Shown here: positions 36,501-51,500 of the stretch, piece by piece
Layout: each line of letters starts with the position of its first letter
Numbering within the stretch: the stretch's first letter is position 1
NCBI GenBank assembly: GCA_008694505.1
Contig: VZDJ01000301.1
Span: 2,085,485 to 2,149,484 of the forward strand
DNA: 64,000 bases
Direction: 5' to 3'
Source of the DNA: Cyanoderma ruficeps
Lineage: Eukaryota > Chordata > Aves > Passeriformes > Timaliidae
The notes under the pieces: model-generated
Told to the model about the DNA's origin: nothing
Databases searched by the model: none
The model's input: only the letters and a program-made list of their open reading frames with translations
Program-made: the position numbers and the translations under genes

Positions 36501-39500
36501 AGCAAGGGTGTGCACTTACATGTTAAAGAAAATAACCTGCCTCACATTGATTACTACTTGCTTGTTAAAAAATATGAAAATTTAAATAATACCTCACTAC
36601 AACATCTGTTATTGTCCCTGAGAAACAGAAATCTTTGCAGAAATTTTAGTTTACACAATAATTTGTACTGTAATACCTTTCTATTTTTGGGTTGTTGAAG
36701 TTACTTCATGCATACAGTAGCAGAAGAATATGACCAAAACAAGTCTTAATTGACAGGGTATTAATTGGGTGTTTTAAGTAAAATGTCTTAGTTTTTTCCT
36801 TTACCTCACTTCGACTTTCTCTTTTGAAAAAAACAGCAACTAGTGCTGTGCTGCTGGGCAGCAAATATGTGAATATGTAACCAATCACTGGGATGGTTTT
36901 GTTATAGCTGTGCCTCTGATTTAGGTGTTTTGAGGAAGATGATGGGAGAGAGGATGGCATTGCTGAATTGTTTCAGGCAGTGACCACTGTACTCTGCCCT
37001 ATTTCTGGTCACATTTAAGGTCTACTTTTCTGGCATGGGAGAGGATTCTATAGAAATTGAACAAAATTTAAAATATGTCACTGAATCTTAGGAATGCTGT
37101 GTTCTGAAATTTGGGAAATTTAAATACTTACTGAAGGTTTGGGGGGCACAAGACAGGGATTGCAAATAACCAAAAGCAGTTCTTGAATTTGCAGATTCAG
37201 AATTCACATTGTCATATGGTGCTTCTGTGTAATTCTCAACTCAATTCTCAACTCTTGTTTTAGCTTAGTTGTTCTTTTCCTAGTGCTTGCCTGTTTTTAT
37301 GGTCCTGGCCAACCCTCCCTCTTGGCTCCTTCTTGGGTACATGAAATCACAAGTGCTGTGTATAAGACAGCATTCTCATGGCCATCATCAATAAAAATGC
37401 TCTAAATTTATTAACAAAACTTGCAACTGGTTAGACCCATTTTGAATGATTTAAGGGACTATACTGCAGCATCAAAATTCAGCTGATTTAATCTGTTTTC
37501 CACTGAATGTCTACTGCTAAATAGGAATGCCAAGTTTTAAAAGTCACGGTAGAGTGAGAGAAGTCTGCAAAAACCTATTCATTGGTGCTAACCAGCTTTG
37601 GTGTCTCTTTTCTATCACACTTGGCTCATGTGTTGCTTAAAAAAATGTATTTTCATTTCTTCATACCTAATGTTATTTTTGCAGGGAGTTATTTCTGTAG
37701 CAATACTAAATCATAGTTCAGAGTATGTGAAGTTCTTGACTAATTCATGCCTTGTGGTCTGCACAACATGTAAAAATAGTTTTAAAGTGTTCTTTGGTAA
37801 GGTAAAGTGAAACAAAAAGCAAATGAGTATACTCATATTTGTGGTTAAACCCTTTCACAAGCAGAGTAGAAAGAAACTTTTTGTCACTTTTCTGCCAGAA
37901 AATAGGGCTCACTACTTAGGAAGCCTGTTTCTCTGTTAAAATGGGTAGAATTCAAACTGCCTTTGCCAGCACAGATGTGTGAAGGAGGGATGAAGCTGTG
38001 AGCTGAAGGATGCTTGTATGTTGTGGAATTCAGAAGCTTTTACACCTTACACAGAAAACACTGTTGTAATAATTCTTTAAAGAGGTGGTTGGACATCCAG
38101 TCAATGTGGGAAATAAGTATCTTTTCTAAATTACTCTTGCTTGTTTCTTGTCTTCTCTGAAATAATTTGCATTCTTCTCTCTTTCTTGTATGGTAACATA
38201 CAATTGTATTGTGAAACCTCTTAGCAAGTTGTGTGGATGGCAGATAATTCCAGTGTGGTTAACTGCACTTGGCAGAAATGTTTCAGGATACATGACTTAT
38301 GTTGGGACAGCATGATTGAAAACCTCTCTTCTCCTGTTAATGTTTTACAACAATGTTGGCAGAGAGATCCCACTCAGAATGCCATAATTTTGGACACGAC
38401 ATCATAGCACAGCACTAAAACTCTGCTTTAAATCTGCTGCAGCTCTACAGCTTGGAGGGGAGGGCTGGAGTGTGCTGTCATTTTCTCAAAATCATTAATT
38501 AGAATTAAACTGTGGAAGTAAAGCAGAAGGGACCTTAGGACATAATGGAGCACTCTGGGAGATGGCTCCTGCAAAGTAAGTGTCCATTGGATAAATTCTT
38601 GGAAGTGTATGCTGTGTTCTGCAGGATATATACAAGTACTTATTGACTCCTTTGTTATCCACAGGTTCTTGATCAGGTTCTGATCAGTCCAATTAATTTG
38701 CAGCTTCCACTTTAGCTGGAGTTCAGCAAGTCCTTTAAAATGCCAAGAATATTCTCTGCCACCAAAATAGGGATTCTTTGGCCTGCACCAGCATTTTTCC
38801 CTGGTTCTGGCATAGGGTTTGTGGGAGAGGTGATCAGAAAACCTCTGTGTTTCTGATCAGTTTTTCCCCCACACACTGGCAATGCAAAGCATCTGGGACA
38901 AGCTGTAGAAGTAGGAAAATTCTGCTTTGGCAGTAGCAGGAAGCAGAATCTGTCACAATGATCTTTCTTTGCATTGATGCATTTATCTGATGTTTTATCT
39001 GGATTAGCAAATGGTGGGATCAGGATGTTTATAGAGCCTGTCTTTAGCAATCTGTAAGTGCAGGTTTTTCTTCATTCTTGGAAGAAAAGGGGGGAAAAAA
39101 GGGAAAAATGTTTTCTTTTTCACAAAAAGTAGAAAAGTAGGGCAAAAATCTCTAACTGCTTAACTGCTTTCTGTCATAAAATAATAAAACTATTCTAAAT
39201 ATGCAGTGCAAACTTATTGCTGACTTCTATCATTTTGTAGTTTTAACTCCCACTATTAGAGCTGTCGGAAACATTCATTTAAAGTGTTGTTTTTTCAAAA
39301 TCGAGTTTGGACAAGTTGAAGCTGAGGTCATGTTTGAGTCTGATACCAGCTGGAAAGAAGCACTTGGTATTTGTGTATGGGAGGGTAATATTTAATTTAT
39401 TTCTTTTTAAAACTATTTATTGGTGAACAGACAAGGGGTTTGTTATGTTCCCCATTAACTTTTTGTATTGGTGGATTAGAAGTCTCCATGACTTTCATGC

Positions 39501-42500
39501 TTCCTTAACCTGTGTGCACTCTGCTGAACTTGATATTCGTAGCCTCTATTGTTGTGAGCTTTTGTCATACCTGGAGGTTAGGTAACGCTTCTCTCAGAAC
39601 TCAGAACTTTGGCATTTATAAGCAGCAGCTTTCCTTGACCTTTAAAGAAAAAAAACCCCTTTGCAACTGCATTATTTATCACAGTGCAGCTTGTGAAGGA
39701 GAGCAATGCTCGTGGGTGTTTTGTACCCATAGACTGGTAATTGGAACCGTCCAAGGAAAAATATTGATTCTTCAAGTATAAACATTTGGTAGGTGTTTTG
39801 GTTAAACTTCTTTAACCAGAACAATCTTGCCAGGCCAGGAACTTAGTGAAGTTCTAAGGCAGCTTTAGTGAATCCTTCTTTCTTTCTTCCCTCCCTTCAG
39901 ACTTGTCACGGAACAGACTGTCGGAGCTTCCAGCAGAGGCCTGTCACTTTGTCTCCCTCGAGATTCTCAATCTGTACCAGAACTGCATTCGCCATATCCC
40001 AGAGGCTGTTTTGAACTTACAGTCATTGACATTTCTAAATATCAGGTAACAGTTGTGTTACAAATTTTGCTTTAGAGTGAGTAGTCTGGGTTTATACATT
40101 TTGGTGCATGCATAAATAATACTGACTTGTTATTTTATGTATAATTTGATCAAAGCAACCTGAACCAGTCTTACCCACTTAGGTGCATCAGGGAACATGA
40201 GCATTAAGCAGCAGTTGTAGAAGAGGAGTATGAAGAAAAAAGCTAATTCCAGCTTGAAGGAATAAATAAATTCCAGCAGTTTCCATGTGAAATATTACCA
40301 TGCAGACTGAAAAGAGATGGTAGAGCTTTTATATAATCTTTGCAAAGCAGCTGTCAGCAGCTGAGTAAGGCTTATGCAATATCCCTTTACCTTCACTGTA
40401 CTGGTGGCTTTGGAAGGTCTTTCTCAAGCATTAAGACTTCTCTGCCAGCATTACAAGCAAGTTGCTGCAGCTTGGCCTCTTGATGAGATCCAAATGTGTA
40501 CGGCATCTTCCATTTGTAGAGGGTTTTTTAGTAGATGTGGGAAGTTTCTCTTCAGAAATTGGCAGAGATACTAATAAAAAAGTCTCAGGCTATTTCTTTC
40601 TGATGTTATAACCACACTAAATTGACAAAAGTATATTTATTTATTTTCTTTTATCTATTGATGTGAAAATTGAATAGGATATGGATTTCCTAATGCTGTA
40701 TCTCTAGTAGGTGCAGTACCATTATTATCCTTACTTAATCAGAAATACACTTTAAATATTCAGTGTCTCATGACTTTCTCTGTGGCATTTCATGTGTGCT
40801 GACCTGCAGTGCTACCTATGAGGAAATCTTTTGCTCTCAGCCCAAATATACTCCTTGGTGACAGAGCATGGCTAGTTATCAGAGGCACCTGAAAGGGCAC
40901 AAAAACATCACATTCCTCCACACTGAGTTCAGAAGCCTCTGATCAGCCTTGATACTCGATATTCAGAGTTTGTTCACACATAACTAGATAAAACAAGTAA
41001 TGAAGAACAGTCTTGTGGAGCTGCTTCTGTAGTGATTGCATAAACACTGATTTGATCATCTAAACGGTGTATGCTTTTTGTATGTCTTTCATTGCATGAA
41101 TATTTCTCATTAGACTTCTGATTATTTTGTTTTCTTTCTGTCCAAAAGTCGAAACCAGCTTTCAACATTGCCAGTACACCTTTGTAGTCTACCATTAAAA
41201 GTTTTGATAGCAAGTAATAATAAGTTGGTTTCAATACCTGAAGAAATTGGACTTCTCACGCAGCTGACGGAGCTTGTGAGTATGCGCTTGATTTCCAACT
41301 ATTACTATTCTGCTCTTGGCCTAAGGATGGTCTGTGTTTGCCACAATGTCTCTAACTGTGCTTGGTTTTGTATAGATGTGTTAGAAAAGATTTTTAAATA
41401 CTCTGAAATTTTAAAAGAATTTTATGTGAGGGGAAGATGCCTTGGAGAGCAAATGATCCATGTTAATTTAAATGTCTTCTCTATTCTATAAAGGAAGCCT
41501 GGTGAAGTTAGAGTTCTTGCTATGTTTGTTTCTGGCAGAAAGCTTTTATATAGCAAGTTGTGCTGTCTGAAATACTATGGAATAACTTGAAATAAATTTC
41601 TACAGCTGAATGCTTAATCTTTTAAAGCTTTTATTTCCCCTTTTCTTTAAAATGAGAACAATGCTTCATATCAGCGGTGAGATTGAATGATTATATGGAT
41701 CTAAGGTGTTATATAAATAGCTGTCTTTTCCTTTCAGTCCCTAAATAGAGCTGCATATTTTAGTTAACAGAGACTTAGACAGTGGTAACTCATTCTTTGC
41801 TCTTTTTCATAGGATGTGAGCTGTAATGAAATACAGACAATACCTCCACAGATTGGCCATTTGGAATCCTTGCGAGACCTAAATGTCAGAAGAAATAATT
41901 TGGTGCGTTTACCTGAAGGTGAGAAAACAGCTGTCAGTTACAACAGCAGAAACTTCAAACACTTCTCTATTTTCAGTCCCTTTTTTTTCCCCTGAGAGCG
42001 GCTTAATTGTTTTGTGAAACACATGTTTTTATACTTTTGCTTTTTCTCACACTCTTTTAATCTTCTTAATTGTATCTTTGTTTTCTATCTCCAGAGCTTG
42101 CTGAATTGCCTTTGATTCGATTAGATTTCTCCTGCAATAAAATAACAACAATACCAGTTTGTTATAGGAACCTCAGACATCTTCAGACCATCATGTTAGA
42201 AAACAACCCTCTCCAGTCCCCCCCTGCACAGGTAAACTGCAGATACAAAATCAGATGACTAGTTCAGCTGACAAGGGCAGAACTAAGTTACAAACTGAAG
42301 GATTATATTACAGATTTTGTTATTTAAGAACAAGAGAACTTTAAATAAATTCTGTTGTCTAGAATTGTTAAATATACAGCACAGCTTGAAAAATCCCTTT
42401 TATTCTCTTTTCTGTATTAATAGTCTCTGCTGTGGAATATTACAAAAATTCCACTAATGTTGGCTTGAATATTTCTGCTTTCAGCATAGGAGAGAGGAAG

Positions 42501-45500
42501 TTAGGCAAGACTCATTTTCTGCCACTCAAATTCAAAATTTTGACTGAGACCTGAGTGCTGCAGGTTGCTGGTCTACTTTGCAGCAGAATACTTAAATCGG
42601 CCTTTGAGCTAGAAACTGCAACATTGTTAGTGACTAATTTGATTTTCAGTGTGGGTATACCGGCCCCTGATATTACAGATTCTACTGTGAGCTGCTGCAT
42701 CAGAGTTGAGAGGGGCCCTTGCTGAAACTTGTCGTTTCAGTGGGGTTTTGCTTCCCTTGTGAAAGCAGAGACAGCTGTTACTGCCTTCATTGACTATAAA
42801 TTTGAGCTGGCTTTGGCAGTCTGCCACTGCCATTCAAATCTGGGCATGGGTGGGATGCATCTGTTCTGATGCCAAGGGTATAAATTCTAGTACTTGTAAA
42901 TGCTCGTGTCTTGTTTTCGTGATGAAATTTCAGCATCCAGCTGACAGAATTGCCTGCAGACTAGAGGTACTTGGAGGACAGCTTCCATTTGTCTATTACA
43001 GGCATCCCATAATGCTTCACTATAGCTGTTCCTCTAAAATGCAGTGAGATTAGAATAAAAGATACAGTGGTTGATGTAAATGTGCTCATTGTTATTCTCA
43101 ACTGCATCTTGAATGTTTTCAGTATACTTTGAAAATGTATTGTCAAATTATGTACTTCCCTTTTTTTTTTCCACTTTTTAAAGATATGTATTAAAGGAAA
43201 AATTCATATATTTAAATACCTGAACATAGAAGCATGCAAGATGGCTCCAGACTTGCCCGATTATGACAGGAGACCCATGGGATTTGGATCATGGTAAGTT
43301 TCACACAAGCCACGTTCCCAGCTTTAATGGCATTCACGAAAATTTTGTCAGTCCACCTTGAGTTTATTTAAAAAAAAACAGATCAAGGATTGCTCTTTAG
43401 CAAGTGTTTTGAGGTGGCTTTGAAAAATACTGTTTATGGTATTTCACATGGTGCATTCTAGCAAGGTACCAGTGTGTAACAAGGGCGAAGTGGTTCAGGA
43501 GATGACCTGGGCAGTGTCAGAGCTGATGTCCAGTAAGAAGAGAGTAATAATAAACAATATAGGGAGTGTGCTCTCATGTTGTTAACATGTATGTTTAGTT
43601 TACAAGATCTTAATGTTTTCCACAGACTTAGTGGATCATATCCCAGCTGTGATTTTTAACCTTTTGTACAGAATTTTATAACGGCTGTGCTCAAACCGCA
43701 GGTGTAAATGCTGATCTCCACCCTGTTAGTAAACTGTTGTTTTTGGCAAGCTTTCACCTGGCACTGCTGCTTGGCATTGTAACACAAATATTGGAACAGT
43801 CAGCCATATCAGCTGCTAAATTAAGATGTCTAGCAAAAAGCAGGAGTTAAGATTTATTTCTGCTATGTGATACAGAAGAAAGGGAGTCAGTAAAGTATGA
43901 AACTGAAGATATATATAAAAATCACTTCAGTCATCTTGGAAGGTAGTAATAACATGTGGAGGAGTAAGTTGCTGAAGGATGTACTGCTGCCTTAGCTGCA
44001 ATAAAGCACAAATCAGGAGGTTTCACAATAAATCATTGTGAGTCAGATTTATGAAGAAGAATTTGCATGAGGGACTGACAGTGATTCCTCACCAGTACTG
44101 AATGTCATAAATTACTGTTCTAGATGAGGTCAACGTAGGAGCCTGTCAAGGGTTAATCAATTTCCAGTACAAGCTGTTGCAGATGGTTTCTGCATAATAT
44201 TGTAGATACTGTCCTTTTTCTGGAAGGGAAGGGCTCTAAATGAGAAAATGTAATGATCTGTTTAGCTCTAACATAGTTTGTTTCTTTTTAAGAGGAATCC
44301 AAATCGAGTGGACTGTGTGCTTACTGATTTGTTGTTGTCTGTAGTTGTATATTGCTCTGGAAATTTTCATAAATTGCTTTAGTGAAATGAGCAGAAGAAT
44401 TAATGTATTTTATTCATAGCTTGGAATTGTAAATGTTGAAATAAGGGCTGAACTAGTTGAGGATGCTTTCTCTAGAATTTTTACCAGACGCAGCAGTATA
44501 AAATGAGCTTCAACTGGCTTTGCTTTACCTTTATTTCTGTACCCAAGAGGAGATAAGAGTTTGTGATAGAATTATTTGTTGTTACTGTGCTGTTTAGGGC
44601 ATTCAGTGTTGCAGGTGATTCCTTCCTATGGAAGAACTGTCCATGGAGCAGAGCACATATTAGAAGAAAATAGTAGAATGGTCCAGTGAAGGAGGGAATC
44701 CCCAGTTATTATAGTTTTATGTAAGCTGAAATGAAAGAAATAAAATCCTTCAGCTGTGATGCAGCTAATATTTCCACGCAAGGGACAAGAGCTTTGAGTT
44801 TGTTATCTTCAAAGGTGACCAATAGAAATAAGGTATCAGTCAGTACACCTAGACTTTGTTGCTGGTTTATCTGATCAGTTTGGTGTAATACCATGCAGGT
44901 CTCAGTGGTAGAGACTCTTAAAGTTTAAGGAAGTTTGTCATGCTGTCAGTTCACTCTTGATCAAACATTTTTAATAGTAAGGCTGTTGATACTGCTAATA
45001 AAACAAGATACTCTGAAACGTCATGGCTGGAAGTGTGGCTTGGAGGTTCTAGCACAGCTAATTGGTTGGTTTAGCCTTGTCAAATTACATCAAACTGTTT
45101 AACCAGAGTGAAACCCTGTATGTTTCAGTCCTTTTCTAAACATAAGCTATGTGAAATTTATCTTGCAGCAAGTTTTGTTCAGCCACAACAAGCCTGTCTC
45201 ATTTGCAACAGTGAAACTCAGTGCCTCAGCTTGGTGCTGAAGGGAATGAGATTGAGAGCAGGCAGAACTGTCAAAGCTGGGTAGCAGTTGTTGGCAGACT
45301 GGCATAGTCTGGAGCTAGAAGGTTTAAAGTACTCATGGATGAACCGGTGTGGTGAATATTCTGGGACTTGGGCAAGTGTTCTTGCTTACAGGAGGTAAAG
45401 ATACGGGTTTTAGTGTGACTTGGAAATGGCAGCAAGTATTATCTTTCATTGTTGGTCTTAGCAAGGATTTGGCTTCTCATGCTTTGATTTCAAGCTTATA

Positions 45501-48500
45501 TTATACAGCTTCCTGTGAGCTGTAGTTGCCCAAAATGCCTAATCGTTGTTCCTTGTGGCTTGCTGGTCAGGAAGGAATAAAAATCTTAAGTCTCAGCTGA
45601 TTTTAGGATGGCTGCTGTATGATTATAAATGTGTGAAGTGTGTAGCATTGGATAGGTGGGTTTAGTTGTGGGAGTTGGGAAGACAGAAAGCAGCTTTCTT
45701 GTTAAAAAGAAGTCCTGGGCACAGTGTTTACATATTTTTGAGCTCCCAGCTAACTTTAGTGTTAAATGTAAAGCTTTTCAGATTCTCCAGTTGAAAATGG
45801 AGGCTAAAAGAAAACTTGTATCAAAACACTTCCTCATTTTTGAGCTCCTTAATTTGCAGTAATTGTTCAATTTACAAATTTACAACAGGGTGCTTAGGAG
45901 ATGCTGAAAATATTGATTCATTTAAAATGGAATTATAGTGCAGATGGATTTTTCTTTGACCCATGTTTTAAAAATATATGTAAGTTCTATGAACTGTAAG
46001 TATAATTATGGTTCTATTGTCAGTTATTCAAATTAGTAGCTCTTTAACTACGTTGGGTGACCTCATGGTCATTCGTTTTCCTTCCCACCCAGAAGGGAGT
46101 TGGTTTTGTCTTTGGCTTTTTTTTTCTTTCTGGTGGTTTATTATGCAGATGATCTTCCTGTTCAAATACAGGGCCGTAAAAGTGGAACTTCTCTGAGTTA
46201 ATCAAAACTCCCTGCAGATGCAAGAGCTTGTCTTCTGCATAGAAACAGATGTATAGCTTAATGTTTCTCATCTGTAACCTCCATCCCTCCTGGTACTTCT
46301 TTGCTATTTCATGTCTATCTGAAAACTAAAATAAGCCTTGCTAGTAGTCTGTCAGTCTTCTACGAAGAGGATGATAATAATCACAGTAATCATAATAATT
46401 TGAAAATAAGTATTTCCTGAAAATGGAATTTCAGAGGGAGCAGCGACTTGGGAGTAATGCCAGTGAGAAAATGACCTGCAATTTAGTTACGATGGGGGTG
46501 AAGCAATTAGCTTCCTGAAAATCATTCTTCCTTGTGCATTATGTAGTAATTACTGCTGCAGTTCTCCCTGGGGCATCGAGTGCCAGTAGGACAGTTGAGC
46601 CATTGTGAAATGCCATCTGCAGTGGATCAGACAAGTCCCATTGTCTCTTTTACTGTAGCTATCTGCAGCAGTTGCCAGAGTTGACATCTGTGATGGCTAT
46701 ACTGCTGAATTACATAGTTTCTAAGCCCAGAAATTTAAAGAACTGTATGGCTGTTTGGTTATACGTATTGTAACACTGGGCACATGTCTAATGCCTTTGT
46801 CTAGACATGTCATTGACAAAGATCTGTAAATGAAAACTGTACTTCTACAGTTATTATATTATTACGTATCTGGAATACTGTTCAACTTACTGCAGTTTCT
46901 TATGTAATTATGACACAGAAGACATTCATGCAATACATGCTCCATACTTTTGAGTAGAAGTGGTATATTCTGTGGTTTTAGTGATTTTGTCTGTATTTAT
47001 GCTTATTTATGTAAAAGTTTGTTTGACAGTGTTTTTCAGCCAAAACATATGAATAGTAGAAAATGAAAGTTTGACTTGCTAAACAGAGAAATATGAGACC
47101 ACTTTGCAGTTTGCTTTGTCATAATTTGTCTTTGGGAAACATTGGAAGAGTGCATCTATCCTTTGAATCAGCTTAACTCCGACGGTCAGGCGGTGGCAGG
47201 TGACAGCTCACTGACAAGGATGGTGGGCTGTCAGCACCTACCTCCTGCTCTATTGCAGCAAGTGCAGTGTGAGGTTTTCAGACATGCTGAGCTTGTGAAC
47301 ATGCTGCAAGTGTGCTTGGTGGCTTATTCTTCTTTTGTTCTGTAATAGCTGAGAAGCTTTTGGTGGTGTTTATATCACAGTAACTAAAGCTGTGTGTTTG
47401 ACAGCCACGAGGAACTCTATTCCAGTCGTCCATATGGAGCGCTCGACTCTGGCTTCAATAGTGTGGACAGCGGAGACAAAAGATGGTCAGGGAATGAAGT
47501 AAGTGTTGCAGCTTTATTTTTGATGAGTGGGGTATTGTACAGGAAAGAGAACTAAATGTATGCATCTAGAAGCACATTCCATAGATAACATGCATGTGCT
47601 GGTGTGCAGGTTGTCTTCAGCCAATATTACTTGTTTTATTGGAGAAAAAACAAGGTTAATTTAATAGGGGACAGACAGACCCCAAGTTGGAAGTATTAGC
47701 AGAAATGTATAAAATAGTGCATGAGAGGTTAATTTACTGGAGCATAAAAAATGAGAAAAAGAGGGTTCCTCATTTTAAAAACTTTGTAACAGTATCATAT
47801 TACAATGCTGAGTCAACTGTAGTTATTAATGAAAGGTTGTTTCAGTATAATAAATCTGAACGTGAAAATTCAGCTTTGGAAATCAGCTGGAAATTTTGTC
47901 TTCTTCCTTTGTTTAAAATGGTAAAGTCTGTTTGCTGTTTAGAAGAAGGAAAATAGGAACTCTTAGTAAGAAGATTGTCAATTATTATTGCCACAAAGAA
48001 GTTCCCCCTTCCTCTTGGGGCAGCTAGAAAATAGCCAAGATCAAAAGTATCACAGTGAGCTATACTCCATGCTTGTACTCCTAGCTTTATTTTAGAGAAG
48101 GTGCTAGGATTTTCCATCCTGGGATATTTTCAGTCACGTGCAGATAGAGCAATCAAAACTGTAGGCAGCTGATTTCTAAAGAAAGCTCAACTATATGGTT
48201 TTTTTAAAAAGATACATTATAGCTGTATTTTGCTTTCAATTAGTGTTTTGTGGTTGTAAAACAGGGCAATTGAAGTACAAATCAAGGACAAATCAAGAAG
48301 TAGTAGATTGCAAAATTATGGTTCTGAAGAAAAATGTTTCCAGACTTCACTGTTTGTTTTCCAAAGCCAACAGATGAGTTCTCAGATCTCCCATTACGTG
48401 TGGCAGAGATCACCAAAGAGCAGAGATTGAGAAGAGAAAGTCAGTACCAAGAAAACAGAGGGAGTGCAGTTGTAACTAATGGTGGAGGTAAGCAGTGACC

Positions 48501-51500
48501 TTTGGCTAACCGTATTTATTGTCATCATTATTAAAATTCCCAAATGTTTCCTATAGATAGTAGCTTGTTTAAAGAGGAAAGAAACCAGAAGGTTCTAGGT
48601 GGGATTCCACAAAAGCAATGTTGTGGCAACTGTGAAAATACTGTTGTTTTAAGGATGTTAGGCAAAAGGCAAAATCAAGTAGCAGCAGAATCAGTACTTT
48701 CTTGAAAAATTTGTCAGCTTTTGCCTATATCCTATGTTAAGGTCTCCAACTGCTTCAAATGGTATTTTTGGATATTGAATTTCAGTGCATGGAGTTTTGC
48801 TGTTGGAGCTTCTGGGGAAAATTTACTGCAGTAGTAAATTGTTAGTGCTCTGTGCTGACTGCTGTCAGAACAGGATGAGCAATTTTGTCAGGGAATTTTA
48901 TATTTCTGACTAGTACAAATGACTCATTCCAGATTTGGATTTTAATTCAAATTTTAATATCATCCAAGAGGGGCTGATGTTTGTGAGTGACAGTATTTTA
49001 TTGCACTTTCTCAATTGGTGTCCTGTAGTCTTACAGGATCACCCTCAGGTTGTTCAAGAGATGATTGTGCTTTCCATATTTCTTGATCTCCCCAGTCCTC
49101 CTTCATGTTACTTCCTAGTGGTCTGCTGTTACCAGTGTCTCCTTTTGTTTATATGCCTTAATTTGAACAGTCTTTCTGGTTGGTGTTTTCAGTCATTCCT
49201 TCTTCTCCATTGTTCTGCACTACTTACTATTAGATCTCATCTGCATATATGTCTATTGATTCTTCTTTCTCAGCTGCTCTCTGTTATTCCATTTTCCCTG
49301 ATGGCTGCAGTTCATTTTTTCTAAGTGTCGCTCTTGCCAACTACAACTATTCTCCTGTGCCCAGCTCCCACTTTTTCTTCTCTCTTCCCCCCTCCTCCCC
49401 ATCTTTATCTTTTGCCATTTTCTTTTCTTGCTCTTAGTCTTCTGTGCCACAATTTTTTTGTTTTTTCTGCCGCCTTCTAGAAATATCTAAAACTTTTTAG
49501 TTGGCTCACACCCTTTCACACATTAATGGGGAAAAAATTCAGTTCAAACAGTTAAATTCTGGCAGTTAAAAAAACTGAAGATATAGTGTCATGGGGGGCT
49601 CTGGGCAGCCTTAATAACAGGTAGTGTTGCCAGCTCTGCCTCCAAGACTAACTTTATTTTGTTGTTTGAGTTTTGTACACCAGGGATTTCAAAATGCCTC
49701 ACAGACTTTTAAGCTGGAGCATGATCAGTTTATGAGTAGGTGTATCTGAGAGGGGCACAAACCGTAGCATGTGGCTGTCAGAGATCCAGATGCTTTGCAG
49801 TTTTGTGTTCCTAACAGAGATACTAATATATTTTACCTTTTTCTGTATTATTGTTGTTATTATTATCATCATTATTTAATAAGCAAACTTGGAAAGAAAG
49901 GGAGTTTGGGTTTTTGGGGTTTTTTTAAGATTTGAAACTTAGATGGAGATTTAATGAAGCCACAGTATATAGGAATGTAGTTTTGGATGGTTGTAGTAGC
50001 AGAGGGGGTGGCTTTGGCAGTAACAGTTGCTAGATTGTGTAGTGAGGCAAAGAGAACTCTGTTTTAGACAAGCAGGAAAGGGACGGGGGAGTAAAGAAGA
50101 ATGTCTGCAAGAGTCTGGAGCAAGTTTGGGGAGTGTGTTAAGAAAAAAGAAAGCTCTAGTGCTCTGAAAGGGAATTTATGCTTCCCCCTGCATCCCCAGT
50201 GCCGTATTTTTCACCAGGGGCGTTTGCTCAATGTCATGACTCCCAGAATCCCTGTGGATTTCCAGAATGTGGAAAAGCAGTGACAAGTGAAAAAATTGCC
50301 CTACATAATATCTTCCACACAAAGGAAAATCAATACCAGCTAAACTGTGCTGTTTCTTCCTCTCATTTCAGTGATTCCTGATTTCTTTTTTCATTCTTCT
50401 TTTAAAATAAAATTGCAGATGCCTTATATTGTTTTAGAGGTATTTCTTTCTTTTCTGTAGTGTTGTTCATAATTTACACATACGCTTCTTGTATTTATCG
50501 TATTTGCATCCACATAACTTAGAAATGCTGCTCTCTATTTTGTTGTAATAGTAATACTAGGAGAAGGATCTGTCATATCCATTCTGATTTTTCTGACAGA
50601 GAACTAAGAGAAAATATTCCAAAATATATGCAGGTCATTGTACAGTCATGATATTAGCTGAAAATTTTGATATATAGTTTTTAGTTTTGAAAAGGAAATC
50701 ACAGTATTTACTTTTTCAGTCGCTGCAAAAATACCTGCAGCCAGCAGTATAAAACTCTCTGCTTGATACATTGTTCCTCGTTGCTTTTTAAAAGGCATAA
50801 ATTTTATCATTATTTCAAAATTTTTTTATCTAATGTTAGTGGGCCTGGCAAAATCCAAGAGCTTTCAGGCTGAGCTTTCCCAGATGGCAGCAAAAACAGG
50901 GCCTCAGTTGCTGTCTTGTTGGGCTTTTCCCTCTCTTGTGGGTTATCTAACTGTGGGTGTTTTCTCTGTGTATGTTTGTCAAGTGGAACACGATCTGGAT
51001 CAGATTGACTACATTGACAGCTGTGCCACAGAGGAGGAGGAGGAAGAGGTGAGGCAGCCCAAGTGCCTGGACTCAGACAGCCTCAGCTCCCAGTTCATGG
51101 CATACATTGACCAGAGGCGGATCTACAATGAGGTGGTGCTTTTACTCCCGTTCATTCAACTCACACACCCCAGCAAAGCCCTTGGGAAGACTCTTCCCTG
51201 TTAAGTCATTTGGATGTTACACTTCTGGAGAGAGTCTTCGGAAACTGAACCTATAGAAACAGATTTTTTGCCATATCATGTCTCCTTCTGTATTCTGTCA
51301 GTCTTAATTAATACTTGTGTACACAGTTACACAGTTCAATGGCTCGCTGTACAGACTACATGAATAAGTTGTCTGAAAAAATCTTTGTGGCTGCTCTGCT
51401 TAAACAGTAACTATGGTGCTGTGATTCAGGTGTGTCCTTTTGAAGTTCTATGTTTTGAAGCAGAAAGATATTTGCTATTTGAAGAAAGAAAAAGTTGATC

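Larger units (their letters stand above)
15578..39900 (+). other. LRCH3: LRCH3 intron 1 (24.3 kb)
   Basis: By far the longest intron in the window. After the CpG-island tail it is AT-rich and repeat-poor. It holds a T17 run (20070-20086), a GA run (20973-20985), a TTTA repeat (30209-30230), a small GCT-rich run (33750-33768) and a 12-bp direct duplication (37231-37254). I see no convincing exon, RNA gene or transposon. Scattered open frames up to 133 codons have no recognisable content. Confidence 0.85.

Noticed and set aside
48935..49437. 129-codon Leu/Ser/Cys-rich frame in LRCH3 intron 8
   Set aside because: It arises from the pyrimidine-rich block (CTT/TCC codons). It looks membrane-like only because of base composition.
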